Part shown: piece by piece, positions 19,159 through 28,404 of the stretch
Numbering within the stretch: position 1 is the first letter of the stretch
Layout: every line of letters begins with the position of its first letter
DNA from: Flaviflexus ciconiae
GTDB taxonomy: Bacteria; Actinomycetota; Actinomycetes; Actinomycetales; Actinomycetaceae
Assembly: GCF_003971195.1 (NCBI RefSeq)
Contig: NZ_CP034593.1
Location: 2,542,001-2,606,000 of the forward strand
DNA: 64,000 nt
Reading direction: 5' to 3'
The notes under the pieces: generated by a model
What the model was told of the DNA's origin: nothing
The model's input: only the letters and a program-made list of their open reading frames with translations
Database searches by the model: none
Program-made: the position numbers and the translations under genes

Positions 19159-21603
19159 ATGACTATGTCGATGACGGTCACGGAGGGCTTGAGCCGCCGG
19201 TCGTTTATGAAGTGGTCTGGTGTAGCTGGCGGAACCGCTGCACTCGTTGCCACTACCACTCAGCTGGGCATGCCGGGCGCGCGAAGCGAAAGCGGCGACG
19301 GTGCTGCTGATGTTGACGCGACGATCTGGTCTGCCTGCGTGGTGAACTGTGGTTCGCGATGCCCGCTGCGGTTGCAGGTAAAGGATGGCGTAGTCACCCG
19401 GGTTCTCCCCGATAACACCGGTGATGACACTCTCTGGAACCGTCAGATTCGCGCCTGCGTGCGCGGGCGCAACATGAGGGAGAGGATCTACAACCCGGAT
19501 CGCATCAAGAAGCCCCTCAAGCGAGTTGGGGCCAAGCGGTCCGATGCTGAGTTTGAAGAGATCTCGTGGGATGAGGCTTTCGACATCATCACCGAGAAGC
19601 TTGAGTACACGTACGACAAGTACGGTCCGGAATCCGTGTACAAGCAGTACGGTTCCGGTGTGTGGAACGCACATGTTGCAAACTCGGGTGGCTGGCATAG
19701 GCTCTTCAACCTGCTCGGCGGTCACCTCGGCTACTACGGCAACTACTCATACCTTCAGATCTCCCAGTGCACCCGGTACTTCTACGGTAGCCCGGACGAG
19801 CAGATTTCGAACTCGATCGAAGATGCGATCGAGAACTCAAACCTTCTCGTCCTGTGGGGCAACAACCCGCTCGAGACCCGTATGTCCGGCGGTGGCAACA
19901 CGTACACCGCCACCCTGGCCAAAAAGGCCGGTCTCAAGATCATTGTTGTGGACCCGCGCTATTCTGACTCGGCCTCGGTTCTTGCCGATGACTGGATTGC
20001 TCTTCGTCCGGGCACCGACGCTGCTCTCGTTGCGGGCATGGCGCACGTGATGATCACCGAGGACCTGCACGACCAGGAGTTCCTGGACAAGTACTGCGTG
20101 GGCTTCGATGAGGAGCACATGCCGGAGGGTGCTCCGAAGAACGCCTCCTACCGCTCCTACATTGAGGGCAAGGGCGAAGACGGTATTGAAAAGACTCCCG
20201 AGTGGGCTGCGGAGATTACCGGTGTTCCCGCGAATAAGATCCGTACTTTTGCTCGCGAGGTTGCACTGGCAAAGCCAGCCAACATTGCTCAGGGTTGGGG
20301 CCCTCAGCGTCACGCCAATGGCGAGAACAACGCGAACGCTATCTACCTGCTTGCAGCCCTTACCGGAAACGTCGGTATTCCCGGCGGCGGCACCGGTGGT
20401 CGGGAAGGTTACCTGTGGCCCTACACGCCGTGGCTGGATGATGGTGTGAACCCGGTCGAGGCTAGTATCTCCTGCTACAAGTGGACGGATGCCATTGACC
20501 GTGGTCCCGAGCTCACCGCCGTTCGGGATGGTGTGCGAGGCAAGGACAAGCTCGATGTGGGTATCAAGTTCATGCTCGTTTACGGATCGAACATGCTTGC
20601 AAGCCAGCACGGTGACATCAACCGGACACGAGAGATTCTTGATGATGATTCGAAGTGTGAGTTCATTCTTGGTATCGACAACCAGATGAATGCTTCGATG
20701 GAACTCTGCGACCTGGTTCTGCCGGATACGACCACCGCGGAGCGGTGGGATCTTGTCCCGTCCGAATACACGGGCGACATGGCTTACGAGATCATGATCC
20801 ACCAGGCCATCGAACCGCTCTACGAATCACGTTCCTCGATTGAGATCACCGCCGAGATCGCTAACCGCATGGGTGTGGGTGAGGAGTTCTCGCAGGGCAA
20901 GGAAACCACCGAGGACTGGGCCCGCGAGCTTCACGAGCAGGCCCGGGAGAACCACCCGGACATCTTCCCGACCTTCGATGAACTCAAGGAACAGGGTGTT
21001 GTCCGGTACACGAGCCCGGATGGTCCCACAGTTGCGCTCAAGTCCTTCCGTGACGATCCCGAAGCAAATCCCTTGGGTACACCTTCGGGCAAGATTGAGA
21101 TCTACTCGAGCCAGCTGGCTGACATGGCTAAGGAATGGGAGTTCCCCGACCCGATCCCCGGTGATGAAATCACGCCTATCCCCGCCTACGTGGTCACCCG
21201 CGAAGGTCCGGAAGAGGCGCGAACCAACCACAAGTACCCGCTGCAGTGCATCGGTCACCACTTCAAGGGCCGCACCCACTCCACCTATGGCAACCTCGAA
21301 GCGCTCCGCGCAGCACACCACCAGCGCGTATGGATCAACGAAGCTGACGCCAAGGAACGCGGTATCGAATCCGATGACAAGGTTGTGGTCTACAACGACC
21401 GCGGCAGGATCTCCCTGCCAGCCATGGTCACCCCGCGTATCGTCCCCGGCGCAATCTCCGTCCCGCAGGGTGCATGGATCCAGATTGACGAGAACGGAGT
21501 CGACCAGGGCGGTGCGGTCAACATGCTGACCAGCCTCCACCCGACACCGCTCGCCAAGGGCAACGGACAGCACACCAACCTCGTCCAGGTAGAAAAGGCG
21601 TAG
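19159..21603 (+). CDS. Tat-exported DMSO-reductase-family molybdopterin oxidoreductase (DmsA-like)
   Basis: 814 residues. A twin-arginine signal (SRRSFMKW at residues 12-19, then a hydrophobic stretch) directs the folded enzyme across the membrane. An N-terminal [4Fe-4S] site is formed by Cys60, Cys64, Cys68 and Cys100. The catalytic molybdopterin-guanine-dinucleotide domain follows (KQYGSGVWNAHVANSGG, LVLWGNNPLETRMSGGGNT, VDPRYSDSA), and the C-terminal dinucleotide-binding domain has PLQCIGHHFKGRTHSTYG and LAKGNGQHTNLVQVEKA. It resembles the DMSO/N-oxide/selenate reductase catalytic subunit. No DmsB electron-transfer or DmsC anchor gene is adjacent, which is unusual. The substrate cannot be assigned. 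Confidence 0.9.
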   Translation: MTMSMTVTEGLSRRSFMKWSGVAGGTAALVATTTQLGMPGARSESGDGAADVDATIWSACVVNCGSRCPLRLQVKDGVVTRVLPDNTGDDTLWNRQIRACVRGRNMRERIYNPDRIKKPLKRVGAKRSDAEFEEISWDEAFDIITEKLEYTYDKYGPESVYKQYGSGVWNAHVANSGGWHRLFNLLGGHLGYYGNYSYLQISQCTRYFYGSPDEQISNSIEDAIENSNLLVLWGNNPLETRMSGGGNTYTATLAKKAGLKIIVVDPRYSDSASVLADDWIALRPGTDAALVAGMAHVMITEDLHDQEFLDKYCVGFDEEHMPEGAPKNASYRSYIEGKGEDGIEKTPEWAAEITGVPANKIRTFAREVALAKPANIAQGWGPQRHANGENNANAIYLLAALTGNVGIPGGGTGGREGYLWPYTPWLDDGVNPVEASISCYKWTDAIDRGPELTAVRDGVRGKDKLDVGIKFMLVYGSNMLASQHGDINRTREILDDDSKCEFILGIDNQMNASMELCDLVLPDTTTAERWDLVPSEYTGDMAYEIMIHQAIEPLYESRSSIEITAEIANRMGVGEEFSQGKETTEDWARELHEQARENHPDIFPTFDELKEQGVVRYTSPDGPTVALKSFRDDPEANPLGTPSGKIEIYSSQLADMAKEWEFPDPIPGDEITPIPAYVVTREGPEEARTNHKYPLQCIGHHFKGRTHSTYGNLEALRAAHHQRVWINEADAKERGIESDDKVVVYNDRGRISLPAMVTPRIVPGAISVPQGAWIQIDENGVDQGGAVNMLTSLHPTPLAKGNGQHTNLVQVEKA

Positions 21604-21745
21604 GAATACTTCTCTGATCAGCCGAACCACACTGGCACACTGCGCCTCGGGCATGGGACGAACAGACTTCAAAGTCTTATGACGATAGGCAGAGCGATCA
21701 GAGAAACGGTTGAGGAATCCCAGTAAGAGAATTCTCAACCTAAGG

Positions 21746-21772
21746 AAGGTCCGGCTCCATGAGCCGGGCCTT
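21746..21772 (+). terminator. Rho-independent terminator after the molybdopterin oxidoreductase
   Basis: AAGGTCCGGCTC (21746-21757) pairs with GAGCCGGGCCTT (21761-21772) over a three-base loop, with one bulge-like mismatch. A separate 10-base inverted repeat, TTCTCTGATC near 21609 and GATCAGAGAA near 21696, lies upstream. Confidence 0.7.
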
Positions 21773-21839
21773 CTGCCGTTGTGTTGTTGCTTCCTTGCAA
21801 TCCGGCAAGTTGTGGGCAAGGAGTCAGTAAGCTTGGGAC

Positions 21840-22937
21840 ATGTGGAATGGCGAACGTGAACTGACCGAACCAGTTTCTCTTGTCGGGCCCGATGGGTTGC
21901 TTAACCCGGATGCTGTGGGTTGGTCACGTAGGCCGATTCATGACACCTCGGGCATTGGGATTGGTCATGGTGGACTACCTAGGGCGTGGGGACGCAACAA
22001 GCGCTGGGAATACTGGCTCGTGATGACTCCCACCCATCTTTTCTCGCTCACGATCAGCGACGTGGATTACGCCTCTTCCCACAGTATCTGGGTTTATGAG
22101 ATCCTCACGGGCAAGCGCCTCGATGTCGCCGCCATCGTTCCGTTTGCTCGCGGAGCGGTACTCGAACCATCTCTCGGTGATGGCGTGGCGCGCGGTGGTT
22201 CAATGAGCTTGGGTGGCAAGTTGCTGCCAACGGGACCGGGCCGGATGAGAGCATTTATTGACCCGGTGACCGAGGGAACACGGCTCCGTGCAGAAGGTCA
22301 GGCACCTCGAGTGAATCCTTCCGGTATTTCATCCGTACGGTTTGATGTGACAGCACATCGCTCTCCCGAACACGAAGCGCTTGGCGTGGTCGTGCCTTGG
22401 TCGGAGAAACGCTTCCAGTACACCGTAAAGGAAACAGCACTGCCGGCAACCGGATACCTTGAACTAGATGGTGAAGTTATTGAACTGCCAGCAGGGGAGG
22501 CCTGGGCGATCCTTGACCATGGGCGTGGCCGGTGGCCGTACAAGATGGATTGGAACTGGGGTGCTGCCAGTGGATACGGGCAATCGCCTTCAGGAACTGT
22601 CGCCGTAGGATTCCAGTCCGGGGCGAAGTGGACTGATGGCACGGGTGCTCGAGAGAATGCCATTACAGTTGACGGCAGGCTCTACCCAATTCACGAAGAC
22701 ATCACATGGGACTATGAGTTTGGGCAGTGGGATAAGCCCTGGCATCTGCATTCTGAATCAGTGGACCTCTGGCTGGAGCCGTTCTGGAACCACGATGCCA
22801 TCACCGATCTCGGAGTCATTGCCATGAAAGCGAACCAGGTGTTCGGCTACTTCAGCGGAACCGTGACAGTTGATGGACAAAAGATCACCATCGACAACAT
22901 GCTTGGCTTTGCCGAGGATGTACGTAACAAGTGGTGA
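21840..22937 (+). CDS. DUF2804 family protein
   Basis: 365 residues matching the DUF2804 pattern: the N-terminal GRNKRWEYWLVMTPTHLFSL, the middle VPWSEKRFQYTVKETALPATG, the ILDHGRGRWPYKMDWNWGAA core, and a C-terminal LWLEPFWNHDAITDLGVIAM. These proteins have a lipocalin/hydroxyneurosporene-synthase-like beta fold and no defined enzyme activity. There is no signal peptide. It is a single gene flanked by terminators on both sides. Confidence 0.85.
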   Translation: MWNGERELTEPVSLVGPDGLLNPDAVGWSRRPIHDTSGIGIGHGGLPRAWGRNKRWEYWLVMTPTHLFSLTISDVDYASSHSIWVYEILTGKRLDVAAIVPFARGAVLEPSLGDGVARGGSMSLGGKLLPTGPGRMRAFIDPVTEGTRLRAEGQAPRVNPSGISSVRFDVTAHRSPEHEALGVVVPWSEKRFQYTVKETALPATGYLELDGEVIELPAGEAWAILDHGRGRWPYKMDWNWGAASGYGQSPSGTVAVGFQSGAKWTDGTGARENAITVDGRLYPIHEDITWDYEFGQWDKPWHLHSESVDLWLEPFWNHDAITDLGVIAMKANQVFGYFSGTVTVDGQKITIDNMLGFAEDVRNKW

Positions 22938-22951
22938 TTGCCCAACTGTAC

Positions 22952-22980
22952 AAGGGCGGTCTCTTGATGGGGTCGCCCTT
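22952..22980 (+). terminator. Terminator hairpin after the DUF2804 gene
   Basis: AAGGGCG (22952-22958) pairs with CGCCCTT (22974-22980), extended inward by GGTC/GGTC-like contacts, 15 bases after the stop codon. Confidence 0.6.
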
Positions 22981-23346
22981 CTACTGGAGTGGCGTAGCTG
23001 TCGGTAATGCCGACTGAAGTCGTATCAGTCGGCAACGGGGGAAAGCTGACCCGTTACCTTGTTGACAGGTTCTGATTGGAGGGTGTTGATTGACCCCGGA
23101 CAAAGGTCGGGAATGAATGCTTCTCAGTGAGCAAAGCAGGCACGTTGCAGGCGAATATTGGTGCTGTGACGTCGATGACTTGGCAAGGGAAAGTCCAGCG
23201 CCTTAATCGGCTCTGTAGATGTGTATGTTACGTGAACAACATATGACCAAAGGGCAACAAACGAGTGTCTTGTCATGCCATAATTTTCATGGCCTAACAG
23301 GCCTGATGTGATGTCGGGCCGACCTTTTAATCGAAATTGGAGTGGC

Positions 23347-24966
23347 ATGGAGAGTCGGGCGCCAAAGCCGAATTCCGCTGAATTGTTGGCCTTCAAGGAT
23401 GCAACAGGGAGAAACACGGGCTGGAATATCGCCTTCGGTCTTCTCATGGCGATGTCCTTCTTCCTGTTTGCCAGGTGGGGACTCGACTACATTGGCTCGG
23501 ACGCCAACATCCCGATCTTCTTCCTGGCCACGATCTTTGGTCTGTTCATGGCCTTCAACATTGGTGGCAACGATGTCGCCAACTCGTTTGGAACATCGGT
23601 GGGTGCTGGCACTCTCACGATCAAACAGGCGCTATTAATTGCGGCGGTCTTTGAGGTTAGTGGTGCAGTCATTGCCGGCGGTGAAGTGACCGATACCGTT
23701 CGCTCCGGCATCGTCGATCTCGATGCCATCAACCTGGAGTCGAACGACTTTATGCTCATCATGATGAGCTCGTTACTGGCTGCAGCGCTGTGGCTACTAT
23801 TCGCCTCGAGAATGGGCTACCCCGTTTCCACAACGCACTCCATTGTTGGTGGCATTGTTGGCGCATCCCTCATGATCGGATTCGTGACCGAGCAGAGTAA
23901 TCCGCTTGCCATGGTGCAGTGGGGAGAGATCGGTCAGATCGCTATCTCCTGGGTCCTCTCACCGCTTCTTGGTGGTATCGTCGCCTACCTCATGTACCGC
24001 TGGATTAAGACGAACATTCTCCAGTTCAACGACCGGGCCGATGCTGCCTTGGAGGCTTTGGCTGATGAACGGAAGAAGGCCACGGTTAAGCACAAGAAGG
24101 CCTTTGAAACTCTCTCGGAACTCCAGCAGGTTGCCTACACTGGGGCGCTCGACCGCGATGAGAAGCGAATCAAGTCGGGCAACTTCGAGATCGATGAGCT
24201 CGAATCCGACTATTACAAGGAACTTAAGAGACTTGATAAGAAGGCCGACGATGTGGGTGCCTTCAGGGCTCTTGAGAAGTGGATTCCTGTCCTTGCTTCC
24301 TTCGGAGCTCTTGTTATTGCGTCCATGCTTCTCTTCAAGGGACTGTCGAACTTGGACCTTGATCTGAGCACCGAAGGCAAAATTGTTATGTTGGCGATGA
24401 TCAGTGCAGTGGTTTGGATGGCGACCTCGATCCTCGTACGTTTGCTCAAGCGCAAGTCACTTCAGCGCTCTACGTTCCTCATTTTCTCGTGGATGCAGGT
24501 ATTTACTGCATCAGCATTCGCCTTCTCTCATGGCTCTAACGACATTGCTAACGCGATTGGCCCCTTCGTGGCCATCCTCGACGTGCTCCGCACCGGGAGC
24601 TTAGAGTCCATGGCACCCGTTCCTACCGCCGCCATGGTCGCCTTCGGTATTGCTTTGGTTGCGGGCCTCTGGTTCACGGGACGCAACGTTATCCGTACCG
24701 TGGGTACGAGCCTGACGAAGATGCACCCATCATCCGGGTTCGCAGCCGAGCTCGCCGCCGCGATGGTCGTCATGGGAGCTTCCGTGCTTGGCCTTCCTGT
24801 ATCCTCCACCCATATTCTTATTGGCGCGGTCCTTGGTATTGGTGTTGCCAACAGGGCTGCGAACTGGAAGCTCATGAAGAATATTGGTATCACCTGGGTT
24901 GTCACCCTTCCGATCGTCTCAGCACTTTCTGCACTCACTGTCCTTGGGCTCAGACTCTTTCTCTAG
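23347..24966 (+). CDS. pit: PiT-family inorganic phosphate transporter
   Basis: A 539-residue permease with the two duplicated PiT motifs: [20 protein letters not shown] near the N-terminus and [18 protein letters not shown] in the second half. Each is followed by [15 protein letters not shown] repeats ([33 protein letters not shown]). A ~110-residue charged cytoplasmic loop ([20 protein letters not shown] region) separates the halves. Low-affinity metal-phosphate:H+ symport is the known role. The ATG at 23347 has TTGGAG just upstream; the frame also opens at 23308. The preceding 400 bases hold no gene. Confidence 0.92.
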   Translation: MESRAPKPNSAELLAFKDATGRNTGWNIAFGLLMAMSFFLFARWGLDYIGSDANIPIFFLATIFGLFMAFNIGGNDVANSFGTSVGAGTLTIKQALLIAAVFEVSGAVIAGGEVTDTVRSGIVDLDAINLESNDFMLIMMSSLLAAALWLLFASRMGYPVSTTHSIVGGIVGASLMIGFVTEQSNPLAMVQWGEIGQIAISWVLSPLLGGIVAYLMYRWIKTNILQFNDRADAALEALADERKKATVKHKKAFETLSELQQVAYTGALDRDEKRIKSGNFEIDELESDYYKELKRLDKKADDVGAFRALEKWIPVLASFGALVIASMLLFKGLSNLDLDLSTEGKIVMLAMISAVVWMATSILVRLLKRKSLQRSTFLIFSWMQVFTASAFAFSHGSNDIANAIGPFVAILDVLRTGSLESMAPVPTAAMVAFGIALVAGLWFTGRNVIRTVGTSLTKMHPSSGFAAELAAAMVVMGASVLGLPVSSTHILIGAVLGIGVANRAANWKLMKNIGITWVVTLPIVSALSALTVLGLRLFL

Positions 24967-25407
24967 CGAGGCGCGCCTCTGGAATGGAGAGCATTTCTCT
25001 TAGAGGAAGACATCTGTTCTTCGTAAGCATCCTCAGTGTCCGTCTGCAAGCCCGGCGGATTGGTAAGTGATCGAGAGGCAAGGCGATGGCGCGTAGGCTA
25101 AGGGCATTGGAGCCCTTGGCGGTAATTGCGCGGGTGATTCTTGCACGTCTGGGTTAAGGATTATTCCGGCGTGAGTACCGTGACCGAGTGCATTGAAGAG
25201 TTTGCATCGGCATCGTTTCGGTGATTTCACGTGTTTCCTCCCGTGCCCTCCCACGCATTAAGATCGAGGTTATTGCTACGCATAACCCGACTTGGCTCAA
25301 TTTGGAGTGGTGTGGGTCACTGCGAGCCTGTGACCTGTGGTGATGCGGGTTGGGAGACGGGTTTTTGGACACTAAATCGGACTGGTTTTGGGGTGTGTTT
25401 ATGATGA
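24967..25407. other. Intergenic, probably includes the left end of a decayed IS4-superfamily element
   Basis: 440 bases without a convincing gene. The last ~100 bases before the transposase stub are likely the left end of its element. Nothing else is recognised. Confidence 0.35.
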
Positions 25408-25574
25408 GTGTTTGTGAGCCTTTTCATTCGGACGGTGAAGACCGCGTCGGGAGCTACTGCGGTGCAGATTGTCTACTCCCACCGCCAGGGTCACCGGGAG
25501 CTCAAACAGGTTGGCTCAGCCCACACCGATGAGGAGCTAGCACTGCTGAAAGCCAAGGCTCGACTAGAGGGGAG
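25408..25574 (+). pseudogene. IS1634/IS4-superfamily transposase, N-terminal stub
   Basis: About 55 residues (FIRTVKTASGATAVQIVYSH, then ELKQVGSAHTDEELALLKAKA) match the start of IS1634-type transposases. The frame is cut by the end of the IS3 element at 25575, and no remainder is found after that element. Confidence 0.72.
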
Positions 25575-25638
25575 TGCTGAAGGTTTAGGTGACATCTGAT
25601 CTGGCTAGCCGGTGTGCTGGTCTGGAAGGATGACAGTT

Positions 25639-25946
25639 ATGCCAAGACCGTTTCCCAAGAGTTCCGCGACGACGTCGTACGCGTTGCCAATAGCCGCGGC
25701 CCGGGAGTGACACGCGACCAGATTGCCAAAGATTTCGGCATTCACGTAGGCACCTTGGATAAATGGATGCGCCAAGCAAAGATCGATGAAGGCGCTCAAC
25801 TGGGACCGACACGTGCCGATAGTGATGAGCTGCGCGAGCTGCGTAAACGTAACCGGCTACTTGAGCAGGAAGTGGAAGTGCTGCTGCGAGCAACCGCGTA
25901 TTTATCGCAGGCACATCTGCCGGGAAAAGGCTCTACCCGCTCGTGA
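25639..25946 (+). CDS. IS3 transposase orfA (helix-turn-helix subunit), apparent 5' frameshift
   Basis: A helix-turn-helix protein (GVTRDQIAKDFGIHVGTLDK, WMRQAK) with a leucine-zipper tail (DELRELRKRNRLLEQEVEVL). The expected start is the ATG at 25639 behind GGAAGG, giving MPRPFP, but the downstream frame is shifted. CCC at 25654-25656 would need to be CCCC to read MPRPFPQEFRDDVV. As written the frame is open only from a GTG at 25614. orfB overlaps by four bases, suggesting the normal -1 frameshift fusion. Confidence 0.8.
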
Positions 25947-26830
25947 GCGAGCTCGCCGAGGACGGGATCCCCGTTACGGTCACGTGCCGGGTCTTCAAGC
26001 TTGCCCGTCAGCCCTACTACCGGTGGCTGGCCAATCCAATCACCGATACCGAGCTCGTGGAAGCCTACCGTGCCAACATTCTATTCGATGCCTACCGGGC
26101 TGATCTTGGGTTCGGGCATCGTCTGTTAGCCGATGTGGCACGCGAAGCAGGTCAAGACATAAGTGATCGCACCGCATGGAAAATTGCTTCCGATAACGGC
26201 TGGTGGTCAGTGTTTGGCAAAAAGCGGGCCAAGAACGCGAAGTTGCCCGGACCTGCGGTCCATGACGACCTGTGCGCCCGGATCGATGAACACGGCCGGG
26301 TCCGGCATGAATTCACTGCTGATGGGCCCAATCGGCTGTGGCTGACCGATATTACTGAGCACTGGACCGATGAAGGCCGGCTCTACCTGTGCGCGGTCAA
26401 GGATGCTTTCTCTGGCAAGATCGTCGGCTATTCCATGGACTCTCGTATGACATCTGATCTTGCCGTGGCCGCACTGGAAAACGCAGTAAGCATGCGCGGA
26501 CCAGTTGCCGGTTGTGTCGTCCACAGCGACAGAGACTCGCAGTTCCGTAGCCGAGATTTCTTGGCCGTGCTGAATCGCCACGGACTGGTCGGGTCAATGG
26601 GCCGGGTCGGGGCTGCTGGCGATAATGCAGCCATGGAGAGCTTCTTCGCTCTGCTACAGAACAACGTTCTTGATCGTCGGCGCTGGGCCACTCGTGACCA
26701 GCTGCGCGGTGCGATCATGGCCTGGATCGAAGGGACCTATCATCGTCGGCGCCGACAAGCAGGCTTGGGACGTTTGACTCCGATCGAATTCGAAACCATG
26801 ATGAACACACCCGCCGCAACAGCGGCATGA
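25943..26830 (+). CDS. IS3 transposase orfB (DDE integrase)
   Basis: 295 residues with the integrase core: WLTDITEHWTDEGRLYLCAV (first Asp), VVHSDRDSQFRSRDFL (second Asp) and GAAGDNAAMESFFALLQNNV (Glu). The C-terminal RRRRQAGLGRLTPIEFE motif is typical of IS3. The frame is intact. It overlaps orfA by ATGA. Confidence 0.92.
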   Translation: MSELAEDGIPVTVTCRVFKLARQPYYRWLANPITDTELVEAYRANILFDAYRADLGFGHRLLADVAREAGQDISDRTAWKIASDNGWWSVFGKKRAKNAKLPGPAVHDDLCARIDEHGRVRHEFTADGPNRLWLTDITEHWTDEGRLYLCAVKDAFSGKIVGYSMDSRMTSDLAVAALENAVSMRGPVAGCVVHSDRDSQFRSRDFLAVLNRHGLVGSMGRVGAAGDNAAMESFFALLQNNVLDRRRWATRDQLRGAIMAWIEGTYHRRRRQAGLGRLTPIEFETMMNTPAATAA

Positions 26831-26858
26831 AAACAAGCTGTCACCTAAACCTTCAGCA

Positions 26859-27041
26859 GCCCCAGTCTTCGGGGCCGCCCCACAGCAAGCCGGCTTCCCA
26901 CACGTTGGGGATGATCGGGTTCGTATCCCAGGGGCCCGCTTCAAGAATTGTTACCTTTTTGCCAGCATCGATAAGTCGGCGTGCAAGGACACAGCCAGCG
27001 GAACCTGCTCCCACAATGAGGTAATCGGGATTCTTAGACAT
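26859..27041 (-). pseudogene. GMC-family oxidoreductase (choline dehydrogenase-like), N-terminal stub
   Basis: 60 residues beginning [20 protein letters not shown], the FAD-binding Rossmann motif of GMC oxidoreductases, then [12 protein letters not shown] and [10 protein letters not shown]. The frame is cut at the IS3 end (26858) and the remaining ~480 residues are absent. Confidence 0.82.
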
Positions 27042-27150
27042 TGCTTACCTTTCCGTCGCGAGCGCCAGTGCTTCAAGGACTTGAGGTAAGTATGGTCATG
27101 TTGCCTGCGCCACTTCTTGACTGCGGGCGCAGAGCACATGACTTTGGGTG

Positions 27151-28076
27151 CTAAGCGGCCTTCAGTGCCCGGGTGCGAGCTTCGCGCGGCGCCCTGCCGT
27201 ACTCGGCTTTGAAGGTACGGGAGAAGTGGGCGGCGTCAGTGAAACCCCATGCAGCGCCGATGCCGGAGATAGGAGTATCGGCGAGTGCTGGGTTAGTCAG
27301 GTCGAGATAGCACTTCTCAAGGCGCCGAGACCGGATGTAAGTAGAGACAGTCGTGCCCTGTCGTGCGAACAGGGAATGCAGGTGCCGTGTAGAGATATGA
27401 ACGGCGGCAGCCACAGTGGCGGCCCAAGCTCCGGGTCCGCCAGATTGTCATCCACATAGTCTTGGATCTTGCGTAACAGGTCCCAGTGGGGCGGGGCTTG
27501 AGCTGTCTTCACCACGTCGAGCTGATTACTGATGAGTGACTCGAGCAGTTCGAGAGCGTTCTTCGCAAGCATCGCCCCAGCCGGGCCTTTGAGATGCTCC
27601 ATGTTTGTGGCGATCGACATGAAGAAGGGCGAGACCACGCGGCCAAGACCATCATCGGCACCGATGCGTGTTGCGACGGCGCTAGCCACAAGCTCTGTGG
27701 GGATCCGTAGTCTGTCGTGAGGGATCTGGATAACCATGAGAACAAACGGAGAGTCAAAGGAGAGGACGTACGGCTTTGAGGTGTCGTAGATGACCAGGTC
27801 GCCGGGGGTGAGGTAAACTTCGCTGCCCTCCTGCTCCATGAATGAATGGCCTTCGAGCTGCAGAGAGATCTTAAAAAAGGAGCGTGGTGAATCTTCGATC
27901 AGCTGCTCAGTGCGCCGAACTACGTGGCGATCAGCGCGGATAGAGACAAATGCGGTCGCATGCTGATCGATCATGCGGTGCTCACGCATTTCGGCATGAA
28001 AATCTGACACGTCGGTGGTGACGTCCAGCGGTACGAAAGATTCATTGATCGCTATTCGAAATTCACTCAGGTCCAC
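27151..28076 (-). pseudogene. AraC-family transcriptional regulator with AraC-binding-like N-domain, frameshifted
   Basis: The first ~215 residues form the effector domain (HSFMEQEGSEVYLTPGDLVI, YDTSKPYVLSFDSP) as in NphR/FeaR-type activators. The C-terminal ~87 residues are the double helix-turn-helix (ISTRHLHSLFARQGTTVSTY, GAAWGFTDAAHFSRTFKAEY). The two parts lie in different frames. GGG at 27423-27425 (minus-strand reading) would have to be GGGG to join them, so the protein may be intact in the cell. It sits between stubs of a GMC oxidoreductase and an amine oxidase and probably regulated them. Confidence 0.82.
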
Positions 28077-28158
28077 CGCTCCACCCCCTTTGGTATGCGG
28101 TACTGCTAACGAAGATACCGCGCAGTGGTGCTACGTGGGGGTGGGGCGGGGCGGGCTA

Positions 28159-28362
28159 CTAGGCTTTGTGGGCTAGATTGTTGATCTTGTTCGCAGTGCG
28201 GTAACCGGTTTCGATAGCGCCGTCAACGAATGAGTGCCAGCCGGCAGCCCAGTCGCTTCCGACGAGGACGAGGCGTGCTTCGCCAAGGTCGTGCGGCTTT
28301 GCCGCGTCAAATTGGCCGAGGGACGGCGTGGTCCAGGTCTGGCCGGACCACTGATCCTATTG
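28159..28362 (-). pseudogene. Flavin monoamine oxidase, C-terminal stub
   Basis: About 67 residues ending in the FAD-contact motif of amine oxidases: LVGSDWAAGWHSFVDGAIET then GYRTANKINNL. No start or upstream FAD-binding domain remains; upstream sequence changes to the helicase gene's 3' side. Together with the GMC stub it marks a lost amine/alcohol oxidation locus. Confidence 0.7.
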
Positions 28363-28404
28363 GTCTGCGCGGTCGGACACTCGTTGCGGTGCGCTATGGA
28401 AGCT

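Larger units (their letters stand above)
25575..26858 (+). mobile_element. Complete IS3-family element
   Basis: Terminal inverted repeats start TGCTGAAGGTTTAGGTGAC at 25575 and end with the exact complement at 26858. orfA and orfB overlap in the usual way. The same end sequence recurs at 47511. The flanks (IS1634 stub left, GMC oxidoreductase stub right) show no target duplication, so adjacent DNA has been deleted or recombined. Confidence 0.88.

Noticed and set aside
19837..21819. Two long antisense frames (about 320-330 codons) opposite the molybdopterin oxidoreductase
   Set aside because: Shadow frames of a well-supported gene; composition and sequence resemble no protein family.
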